The notes under the pieces: model-generated
The model's input: the letters and a program-made list of their open reading frames with translations, nothing else
The model's database searches: none
Told to the model about the DNA's origin: nothing
Assembly: GCA_030597275.1 (NCBI GenBank)
Contig: JAUVSB010000056.1
Span: forward strand, 1 to 8,403
Length of the DNA stretch: 8,403 nucleotides
DNA from: Gammaproteobacteria bacterium
Lineage (GTDB): Bacteria > Pseudomonadota > Gammaproteobacteria > BMS3Bbin11
Reading direction: 5' to 3'
Made by a program: the position numbers and the translations under genes
Part shown: positions 1-5,305 of the stretch, one piece after another
Layout of the letters: each line of letters opens with the position of its first letter
Numbering within the stretch: position 1 is the stretch's first letter

Positions 1-5
1 CAGCT

Positions 6-21
6 CAACTACCGGTTGTTG
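6..21. repeat. Imperfect 16-bp palindrome upstream of the DUF1499 gene
   Basis: The sequence CAACTACCGGTTGTTG is symmetric about its central CCGG, with a single mismatched pair (T/T at 10 and 17). No T-run follows it, so it does not look like an intrinsic terminator. It could be a protein-binding operator or part of a structure belonging to an upstream gene outside the window. Only the symmetry is seen; the role is unknown. Confidence 0.4.
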
Positions 22-36
22 GCTGAGCTACTGATG

Positions 37-52
37 TTATTTAGCTAAATAA
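37..52. repeat. Perfect 16-bp AT-rich palindrome followed by a T-run
   Basis: TTATTTAGCTAAATAA is its own reverse complement, and a run of six T follows at 55-60, continuing as TTT into 61. The arms are too AT-rich for a strong terminator hairpin, and a perfect palindrome leaves no loop. A dimeric-repressor operator just upstream of the candidate promoter at 59-88 is therefore at least as likely. A weak terminator of an upstream gene is the alternative. Confidence 0.4.
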
Positions 53-58
53 TATTTT

Positions 59-88
59 TTTACACGATAGCAGGTGGTTTGCAATATT
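59..88 (+). promoter_or_regulatory. Weak sigma70-like promoter candidate before the DUF1499 gene
   Basis: TTTACA (59-64, five of six consensus bases) is separated by 18 bases from AATATT (83-88, four of six). It sits 58 bases before the preferred start at 146 and directly after the 37-52 palindrome, a plausible operator-promoter layout. The match is modest and such pairs occur by chance in AT-rich DNA. Confidence 0.25.
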
Positions 89-145
89 GCTCAAAGGGGT
101 GATCAGTGAGACCCACAAATGAAACATGAGAAAGAGGGAGAGTCC

Positions 146-913
146 ATGACAGTGAAAGAGCGTATTTCAATCACGGCCCTGTTGGGACTTGTAACAGCCA
201 TTGCCGCCGTGACCATGTCGGCAATGGCCGTGGTAGGCTATCGAGGCGGTGAGCTCCACTTTGTCACCGCGCTGAAAGACTTTGAATTGGGAGCTTACAT
301 TGCTGTCGTGGCACTGGTCCTGTCACTGGCCGGACTGTGGTTGACGCGGCCGGGTGGTGTCCGCCGGGGAATATTGTCGGGTCTGCTGGGGCTAGTGCTG
401 TCTTTGCCTCTGGTGATCTACATCACAAATTTCGAGTACGCCGCCCGTAGCTACCCACCCATCAATGATATAACGACCGATACCGAAGATCCTATAACCT
501 TATGGGATGTGCCCAATCCGGTGGCGTACCCGGGGTCTCAGGTGGCCGAACTTCAAAAGCAGGGTTATCCAGATATCAAGCCACTGGAGCTGGACATGGA
601 TCCAGTCAGGGTCTTTGAGCTGGCGTCGGCTGTGGCCCATGATATGGGTTGGGAGATTGTATCCGAGAATGCCGAAGACCTGCAGATCGAAGCGATCGCT
701 ACCAGCTTTTTATTCGGTTTCGATGACTATGTGGCGGTCAGGCTACAAGACACCAATGACCATACACGGGTGGATGTACGTTCCCATTCCCATCTGGGGA
801 AGATCGATCGTGGCGCCAATGCCAGGCGTATTCGTGCATACCTACGCTCTCTTGAGCAGCGGGCAGCGGTGGCCGGATCGAAAAGTGACAACACAGCATC
901 GAGTAGCAATTAG
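146..913 (+). CDS. DUF1499 family membrane protein
   Basis: A 255-residue protein of unknown function belonging to the DUF1499 family. Three hydrophobic segments at about residues 8-31, 49-67 and 75-93 anchor it in the inner membrane. The following soluble domain carries the family signature PPINDITTDTEDP (about 104-116) and the C-terminal pattern of an IEAIATS stretch, FGFDDYVAVRL, then VDVRS and a GANA segment. No catalytic residues are known for this family. I chose ATG 146 because AGGGAG at 135-140 lies five bases before it. The in-frame ATG at 119 would add nine mostly charged residues and has no well-spaced ribosome site. It is more GC-rich than most of the window (40 of 60 bases G/C at 301-360). 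It is followed after 33 bases by the DsrE-like gene and may be co-transcribed with it. The family call is firm; the role is not known. Confidence 0.85.
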   Translation: MTVKERISITALLGLVTAIAAVTMSAMAVVGYRGGELHFVTALKDFELGAYIAVVALVLSLAGLWLTRPGGVRRGILSGLLGLVLSLPLVIYITNFEYAARSYPPINDITTDTEDPITLWDVPNPVAYPGSQVAELQKQGYPDIKPLELDMDPVRVFELASAVAHDMGWEIVSENAEDLQIEAIATSFLFGFDDYVAVRLQDTNDHTRVDVRSHSHLGKIDRGANARRIRAYLRSLEQRAAVAGSKSDNTASSSN

Positions 914-946
914 TACGGCACCTCGATGAAGTAAGGAAAATTACTT

Positions 947-1180
947 ATGGCAACCATTACAATTATAGTTCAAAACGCTCCTTGCCAGAATGATAATAAG
1001 GCATGGCATGCGCTGCATTTTGCCGGTGCAGCCATGACCGATTGTCTTTCTAAAATGACTAATGGATCAGGTCAAATAAAAGCACAAAAACTGGGACTGA
1101 AAAGTCTTATAAAATGCTACGCGCTGGGTGAAATTGACAGGGAAGAGTTCGAGCAAAGGAGGCAAAATTTAAACTTGTAG
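947..1180 (+). CDS. Short chimeric protein: DsrE-like N-terminus joined to SHOCT-like C-terminus
   Basis: A 77-residue protein. Residues 1 to about 32 (TITIIVQNAPCQNDNKAWHA, then LHFAGAAM) resemble the first strand and helix of DsrE-family sulfur-relay proteins, which are normally about 115-120 residues long. After a short linker rich in polar residues, residues about 50-77 (LIKCYALGEIDREEFEQRRQ) match the SHOCT pattern, a short helical module often at protein C-termini. The rest of the DsrE fold is absent, including the region where active cysteines occur in catalytic members. The only cysteines are C13, C33 and C57. It has a good ribosome site, TAAGGA at 932-937. It may be a relic produced by deletion between a dsrE-like gene and a SHOCT gene, or a small functional adaptor. 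An HMA-like gene follows after 53 bases. No enzymatic role should be assumed. Confidence 0.6.
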   Translation: MATITIIVQNAPCQNDNKAWHALHFAGAAMTDCLSKMTNGSGQIKAQKLGLKSLIKCYALGEIDREEFEQRRQNLNL

Positions 1181-1197
1181 TGGTTTACTGTAAACCA
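1181..1197. repeat. Perfect inverted repeat (8-bp arms, 1-base spacer) between genes
   Basis: TGGTTTAC and GTAAACCA flank a single T, beginning right after the stop codon of the DsrE/SHOCT gene and ending 36 bases before the HMA-like start. As DNA it is a near-ideal dimeric operator. As RNA it could fold as a six-pair stem with a five-base loop. No T-run follows, so a terminator is unlikely. The function is inferred. Confidence 0.5.
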
Positions 1198-1206
1198 TTC
1201 ACAACC

Positions 1207-1220
1207 GCCGGCAAACCGGC
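1207..1220 (+). repeat. Short GC-rich stem-loop abutting the ribosome site of the HMA-like gene
   Basis: GCCGG and CCGGC pair around a CAAA loop and end immediately before the AAAGGAGA ribosome site (1221-1228). In mRNA this hairpin would sit against the initiation region without covering it. It could act as a processing boundary or translation modulator, but a five-pair stem may also be chance. Confidence 0.35.
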
Positions 1221-1233
1221 AAAGGAGAGCATC

Positions 1234-1461
1234 ATGGATATAGTTGATATTTTAATTCACGTTCATCCGGACTTACAGGCTGAACAACGGGTAAAGCTTG
1301 AAGAGGCACTAAGCTCAAGTGAAGGTGTTGTATCGGCCCATTTCAGCCCTGAACAACCGCATGAACTTACCGTGGCCTATGATCCTGAGGTGATCAACTC
1401 GAAAACGATTCTCGAACAGGCCAGGCAATGGGATAAGGAAGCCGTGATGGCGGGCTTATAG
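1234..1461 (+). CDS. Cysteine-free HMA-like (ferredoxin-fold) small protein
   Basis: A 75-residue protein with the size and beta-alpha-beta-beta-alpha-beta rhythm of a heavy-metal-associated (HMA) domain: strand DILIHVHP, helix AEQRVKLEEALSSSEGV, strand VSAHFSP, strand ELTVAYDPE, helix KTILEQARQW. In metal-binding HMA proteins the first loop carries CxxC; here that loop reads HVHPDLQAEQ and the whole protein contains no cysteine. Copper or zinc handling in the usual way is therefore not expected, although H9 and H11 could bind something. The start at ATG 1234 is set by AAAGGAGA at 1221-1228. An in-frame GTG at 1180 would overlap the preceding stop codon and add 18 residues encoded by the intergenic palindromes, so it is unlikely. 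It may be co-expressed with the MBL-fold gene downstream. The fold assignment is moderately confident; the function is unknown. Confidence 0.65.
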   Translation: MDIVDILIHVHPDLQAEQRVKLEEALSSSEGVVSAHFSPEQPHELTVAYDPEVINSKTILEQARQWDKEAVMAGL

Positions 1462-1483
1462 GTGTATTTTTCAGGAAAAAACT

Positions 1484-1497
1484 ATTGACCAGTCAAT
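1484..1497. repeat. Perfect inverted repeat ATTGAC-CA-GTCAAT upstream of the MBL-fold gene
   Basis: Six-base arms separated by two bases lie in the 204-base gap between the HMA-like and MBL-fold genes. The left arm contains TTGACC, which resembles a -35 element, but no convincing -10 box lies 16-18 bases downstream. An operator for a dimeric regulator is plausible. Confidence 0.35.
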
Positions 1498-1516
1498 GCA
1501 GAAGCGTAGACGTGCC

Positions 1517-1542
1517 GGGTGGCGGTATTATCACCGCCATCC
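1517..1542 (+). terminator. Strong hairpin without a T-run, possible terminator or regulatory stem
   Basis: Arms GGGTGGCGGT (1517-1526) and ACCGCCATCC (1533-1542) form a ten-pair stem with one G-U pair and an ATTATC loop. It starts 55 bases after the HMA-like stop codon. No T-tract follows, so classical intrinsic termination is not supported. It could be an mRNA-stabilising 3' end, a Rho-associated element or a leader structure of the MBL-fold transcript. The stem is certain from the sequence; the terminator label is tentative. Confidence 0.4.
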
Positions 1543-1650
1543 AGTTACGCAAACACCTTCTGATAAATCTGGGTAAAGTCGCTTATGAAAAATACTGGTT
1601 ATTTAAATGATCCTGATTCTATACAGAAACACAATGTTATTGACTACTTA

Positions 1651-1657
1651 CAGGAGG
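1651..1657 (+). promoter_or_regulatory. Ribosome binding site deciding the start of the MBL-fold gene
   Basis: CAGGAGG lies eight bases before ATG 1666. It is a near-complete Shine-Dalgarno sequence, and translation from 1666 puts a signal peptide at the very N-terminus. The longer in-frame start at ATG 1585 would bury that signal peptide behind 27 polar residues. Confidence 0.75.
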
Positions 1658-1665
1658 TTAGCGCT

Positions 1666-2592
1666 ATGTTGCATCATTTTCGTTTAATTATTATTTTATT
1701 CATTGGGCTGATTTCTAGCAGTAACGTATTCGCGGATGGCCTTGAGGTGCAAAAGGTAACGGAGAATGTGTATGCCATTATCGGCGACATCAACCAGCGT
1801 TCCCCTGAGAACCTCGGCAACAATGCTACCTTCGGTTTTATCGTGACAAAAACGGGGGTGATACTGATCGATTCAGGCGGCAGTTACAAGGGTGCACAAC
1901 TGATTGACCAGGCCATCAAAACGATTACTGATAAACCTGTCGCTGTGGTCATTAATACCGGTGGTCAGGATCAGCGGTGGCTCGGCAACGATTATTTCAA
2001 GAAACAGGGTGCACGTATTATTGCGGCCAAAGCAGCTGTTCTGGATCAGCAAAAACGTGTTGATGATCAGTTAAGCTCGTTGGATACGCTGGTGGGCAAA
2101 AAAGGCATGGCGGGCACGCGTGCAAGCTATGCAGATGAAACCTTCGATACCTCGCTAGAACTGACAATAGGGGGTGTACAGCTGCAATTACACAACCCCG
2201 GTATAGCCCATACCCCCGGCGATACCTATGTCTGGCTGCCAAAGCAAAAGCTCGTCTTCACTGGTGATATTGTTTATGTCGAGCGTATGCTATCAGTTAG
2301 TTCGGTGTCGAAATCCAGGAGCTGGATCCAGGCTTTTGAGGCCATGGCCACCTTACAGCCCAACTTTGTGATACCCGGACACGGCCACGCTACCGATCTC
2401 AAGCAGGCCCGTGCCGATACCCATGATTACCTGGTAATGCTACGGCAGGGTGTGACGGACCTGATGGAACGTGACTTAGATCTGGATGCCGTGAGCCAGA
2501 TTGACCAGTCGAAATTCAGTTACCTTAAGTTTTATGAGGATCTGAAAGGTCCAAACGCCAATGCAGTTTATCGAGAAATGGAATGGGAGTAG
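1666..2592 (+). CDS. Exported MBL-fold protein with the HxHxDH metal motif replaced
   Basis: A 308-residue protein of the metallo-beta-lactamase fold, resembling the exported SoxH/quinoprotein-relay type hydrolases. Residues 1-23 form a signal peptide ending VFA before DG, so the mature protein is probably periplasmic. In active members the loop after the VINT strand reads HxHxDH and is followed by WxGN. Here residues 97-108 read NTGGQDQRWLGN, so all four ligands of that motif are replaced (G, Q, Q, R). Later elements survive: H182 in HTPGD, the TGD at 209-211 with D211, and H239 in PGHGH (237-241). A normal two-zinc hydrolase is therefore unlikely. It may be a pseudoenzyme, a one-metal variant, or a subfamily with its own chemistry. 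The start is set by the ribosome site at 1651-1657. Some 95 bases separate it from the next gene, so it need not share that transcript. Confidence 0.8.
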   Translation: MLHHFRLIIILFIGLISSSNVFADGLEVQKVTENVYAIIGDINQRSPENLGNNATFGFIVTKTGVILIDSGGSYKGAQLIDQAIKTITDKPVAVVINTGGQDQRWLGNDYFKKQGARIIAAKAAVLDQQKRVDDQLSSLDTLVGKKGMAGTRASYADETFDTSLELTIGGVQLQLHNPGIAHTPGDTYVWLPKQKLVFTGDIVYVERMLSVSSVSKSRSWIQAFEAMATLQPNFVIPGHGHATDLKQARADTHDYLVMLRQGVTDLMERDLDLDAVSQIDQSKFSYLKFYEDLKGPNANAVYREMEWE

Positions 2593-2687
2593 GTCTTCGT
2601 GTCTGAACCGACAGGGGTTTTGCAAACAGAGCTGGCGCGAACGCATAAACCCGATAATAGGGATGAAGGTAGGCGAGAGTAAACAAG
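2593..2687 (+). other. Gap at the boundary between the accessory genes and the cytochrome cluster
   Basis: This is the only sizeable break before the tightly packed cluster and is where a promoter for that cluster would be expected. I see only weak candidates: TTGCAA (2620-2625) with CATAAA (2644-2649) at 18 bases, and an isolated GATAAT at 2653-2658. No clean FNR-type, NarL-type or other recognised operator is visible. A ribosome-site-like GAGAG at 2675-2679 precedes the next start by eight bases. Confidence 0.3.
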
Positions 2688-5099
2688 ATGAATGCCCGGC
2701 ATGCGGAACAAGTAACTTATCATAGGCCAAGAGAGTCGGAGAGTACTCGGCAGAATCTCATGCCTGTACGCTATAGTCTGGGCGTGCAACTGTTCAGCAT
2801 GGCAGCATTTACCCTGGCCTTTGTTGGCTGGCTTAATGAAACCTGGCTGTTCTGGTTCGACAATCCTATCTGGCTCAATCGTTATACTGAATATGGCATT
2901 ATTCTGGGTTTTGGCATCTGGCGTATAGTCGCCGAACGCAATCCTTATACCCGCAAACGGCTGATGATCCTGGTGTTCATGGTCACTGTATTCTGGTGGC
3001 TGATTCCCTGGTTATATCCTTTCTATGAACCCTACGTGGGTTTTCTGTGGGGGCAACCTGTTTTTCCATCATTACATGTGCCGGGTACCATTACCTTCTT
3101 TCTGATTCTGGCAGCGGTATTTTTATTTGGTCGACGTATTATTTGTGGTTTCAACTGTCCCTGTGTTGGTATTCGGGAAACAGTAGGCTTCCCTTTCCGT
3201 AACAGGACGCTGCGTTCAAAATGGACCTGGCGGTTGCGTCATACCAAATGGGTTATGTTCAGTTATTATGTTGGCATCATGGTGGTTACCCAGTTCCCGC
3301 CCAACTCATGGACAGTGAGTTTTGTTGGTGTTTTTTATCTCATTATCGCCCTGGTTTATTTTGGTAGTTTCTTTATTGCCCCTATCGCTGGCAATCGATT
3401 TTATTGTCGCTATATCTGCCCCTATGGCGCCACATTCGGTCTGCTTAACCATGCCGGTTTTTATGGCATCAAAATGGATACCAATAAATGCATTGACTGC
3501 CAACGTTGTGAGCAGGTATGTGACATGGGTATTCCTGTATGGGAACAGGGCAAGGAAAGTGGTCGGATTACAGCTTTAGAAGACTGCATGGGCTGTGCCC
3601 GATGTGTTGTTTCCTGTCCTACCGATGCACTGGAGATAAAAGATGTACGAAATGTATTTAAAAAATCATTGGTGCAAAATGCCAGTTATTTATTAAAACA
3701 AAAACGTCATGAAGATTCAGTAAGCGGAGAGTTAAAAAACAGATCAGCTGTGGTACGCAAACATGACTGGTTAGAAATAAATAAAACGCCTGACCTTGCA
3801 ATGATCAAAATGCAGGCCAGTCGATGTCTTGATTGTGGACTACCTGGTTGCATCAATGCCTGTCCATTACAGAACCGCATACCAGAATGGCTGGAACAGG
3901 TTGCGGCAGGAAACATTATCCGGGCTGCGGAAATTGCTCATAGCACCAGCAACCTGCCAGAAGTATGTGGCACTCTTTGCCCTCAGGAAAGACTTTGTGA
4001 AGGTTCATGTACCAAATCCAGAGAGCCTGGAGGCGCAGTAACCATTGGTGCTATTGAACGATACCTTGTCAATAGTGCATTTCAGGAAAACTGGCAACCT
4101 GCTTTAAAAATAAAACACCTGAATATAAATAATAATAAACACATTGCCATCATTGGCGCCGGACCTGCAGGTCTGGCCTGTGCTGATGAATTAAACAAAA
4201 AAGGCTTTGAGGTGACTGTTTACGACAGGAACAACAAGATTGGCGGACTTCTGGCAACAGGTGTTCCTCCTTTCAAACTGGATAAAACAATATTGCAACA
4301 CCGCCATGTATTGCTTCAACAGCAAGGCATTACTTTTAAACTTGGAACAAAGGTCGATGAGACATTGCTGCAAAATCTTTTACAAAATGTTGATGCCGTT
4401 TTTCTTGGTATGGGGGCACAAACTTCCCGTGACATAGAGCTGCCAGGTAAAGAGCTTGATAATGTTAAGGATGCAATAAGTTATCTCGCAGATGTAAATA
4501 TCAATAATAATGGTTCGGCCATGATGGGAAAAAAGATCATGGTTTTGGGTGGTGGAGATAGCGCCATGGATTGTGCCCGCTCTGCCATTCGCCAGGGTGC
4601 TGAAAAAGTTACAGTTGCATATCGAGGCACAATAGATGCAATGCGTGCATCAAAAAAAGAAAAACAGGCTGCACTTGAAGAAGGCATTGAGTTTCTGACT
4701 GAACATGTGCCTGTAAAAATATCGGGTAATAAAAATGTTACACGCATGATGTTTGATATCAACGGTAATGACCTGAAACCTGTTGATTGTGATGTTGTGA
4801 TTCTGGCTATAGGCCAGGTTAATAAACCTGCAAGCTGGATGACACAACTAGGTATACAAACTAATAATCGGGGTGCGATTGTCATTGATGAAGACAGTAA
4901 AACCTCACATGAAAAAATCTATGCAGGAGGTGATAATACCAATGGTCCTGATCTGGTTGTCACCGCCATTGCAGCAGGTCGTAAGGCAGCTGCAGGCATA
5001 GAAAAAAATCTCACTTCTCATTTTGTTTTACACAAAGCTTATCAAGGCTTATTTAATCAAAAACAAGCCCCATCCATTGCTGCCGGGAGTCGGTCATGA
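2688..5099 (+). CDS. Fusion of NapH/CcoG-like membrane polyferredoxin with GltD-like FAD/NAD(P)H oxidoreductase
   Basis: An 803-residue fusion. Residues about 30-231 hold about six hydrophobic segments and the NapH/CcoG-family cysteine clusters: CGFNCPC at 153-159 and CRYICP at 240-245. Two ferredoxin-type [4Fe-4S] motifs follow (C268, C271, C274, C278 and C300, C303, C306, C310). After a linker around 320-365 comes a complete GltD-type module. Its N-terminal cysteine domain has C380, C383, C388, C392 and C427, C431, C437, C441. The FAD-binding GAGPAG is at 490-495, the NAD(P)H-type GGGDSAMD at 621-628 and the FAD-closing AGGD at 746-749. In NapH the ferredoxin part faces the cytoplasm, which would place the flavin domain with NAD(P)H. 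I infer electron transfer between NAD(P)H and the membrane quinone pool or the periplasmic cytochromes encoded next. It is not glutamate synthase: no large-subunit gene is nearby. The start at ATG 2688 has a modest ribosome site; ATG 2760 is an alternative. It overlaps the next gene by ATGA. Confidence 0.88.
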   Translation: MNARHAEQVTYHRPRESESTRQNLMPVRYSLGVQLFSMAAFTLAFVGWLNETWLFWFDNPIWLNRYTEYGIILGFGIWRIVAERNPYTRKRLMILVFMVTVFWWLIPWLYPFYEPYVGFLWGQPVFPSLHVPGTITFFLILAAVFLFGRRIICGFNCPCVGIRETVGFPFRNRTLRSKWTWRLRHTKWVMFSYYVGIMVVTQFPPNSWTVSFVGVFYLIIALVYFGSFFIAPIAGNRFYCRYICPYGATFGLLNHAGFYGIKMDTNKCIDCQRCEQVCDMGIPVWEQGKESGRITALEDCMGCARCVVSCPTDALEIKDVRNVFKKSLVQNASYLLKQKRHEDSVSGELKNRSAVVRKHDWLEINKTPDLAMIKMQASRCLDCGLPGCINACPLQNRIPEWLEQVAAGNIIRAAEIAHSTSNLPEVCGTLCPQERLCEGSCTKSREPGGAVTIGAIERYLVNSAFQENWQPALKIKHLNINNNKHIAIIGAGPAGLACADELNKKGFEVTVYDRNNKIGGLLATGVPPFKLDKTILQHRHVLLQQQGITFKLGTKVDETLLQNLLQNVDAVFLGMGAQTSRDIELPGKELDNVKDAISYLADVNINNNGSAMMGKKIMVLGGGDSAMDCARSAIRQGAEKVTVAYRGTIDAMRASKKEKQAALEEGIEFLTEHVPVKISGNKNVTRMMFDINGNDLKPVDCDVVILAIGQVNKPASWMTQLGIQTNNRGAIVIDEDSKTSHEKIYAGGDNTNGPDLVVTAIAAGRKAAAGIEKNLTSHFVLHKAYQGLFNQKQAPSIAAGSRS

Positions 5100-5305
5100 A
5101 AAAGCTAATTTTGTTAATTATCCTGTTGCTGAATTATCCAGCCTGGGCTCATCACACAAAAGATCACACCATGTTGATGGAAAATACTGACCAGGTCATC
5201 AACATGACCCGGCAAGGGGCAGAAAATCCATGGCTCTTGATAGCATGGGCATGTATCGTGATTTTTCTCGCACTGGGTGTGGTCAAGTTGATTAATAAAA
5301 AATGA
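5096..5305 (+). CDS. Small exported single-span membrane protein with His/Met-rich N-terminus
   Basis: A 69-residue protein I do not recognise. Residues 1-18 (MKKLILLIILLLNYPAWA) look like a cleavable signal peptide ending AWA. The mature start HHTKDHTMLM is rich in histidine and methionine, potential copper or haem ligands. Residues about 45-66 (PWLLIAWACIVIFLALGVVK, then LI) form one transmembrane helix, followed by a lysine tail, giving a periplasmic N-terminus of about 26 residues. A good ribosome site, GGGAG at 5085-5089, precedes it. Its start overlaps the upstream stop and its stop overlaps the downstream start, both as ATGA. It is therefore translated in step with the fusion protein and the octahaem cytochrome, which suggests a small subunit or assembly factor of one complex. 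That role is inferred from position only. Confidence 0.75.
   Translation: MKKLILLIILLLNYPAWAHHTKDHTMLMENTDQVINMTRQGAENPWLLIAWACIVIFLALGVVKLINKK

Noticed and set aside
507..929. 140-codon + strand frame overlapping the DUF1499 gene
   Set aside because: It is the alternative frame of a conserved coding region, with tryptophan- and arginine-rich nonsense composition.
1585..1665. Upstream in-frame ATG for the MBL-fold gene
   Set aside because: It would place 27 polar residues before a clear signal peptide, whereas ATG 1666 has CAGGAGG at ideal distance.
2620..2658. Promoter-like hexamers TTGCAA/CATAAA and GATAAT
   Set aside because: Each pair matches only partly: four of six at both boxes for the first, and no -35 partner for the second. 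Too weak to call a promoter.
2599..2682. 27-residue GTG-started frame in the gap before the fusion gene
   Set aside because: It has no ribosome site, a rare start codon and no recognisable motif. A leader peptide cannot be excluded, but nothing supports it.
4481..4885. 134-codon open frame on the - strand inside the fusion gene
   Set aside because: It lies wholly opposite the well-supported GltD domain, shows no recognisable family and has no ribosome site; it is a shadow frame.
2688..5099. Glutamate synthase small subunit (gltD)
   Set aside because: The module is fused to a membrane polyferredoxin, and no glutamate synthase large-subunit gene is in the window.
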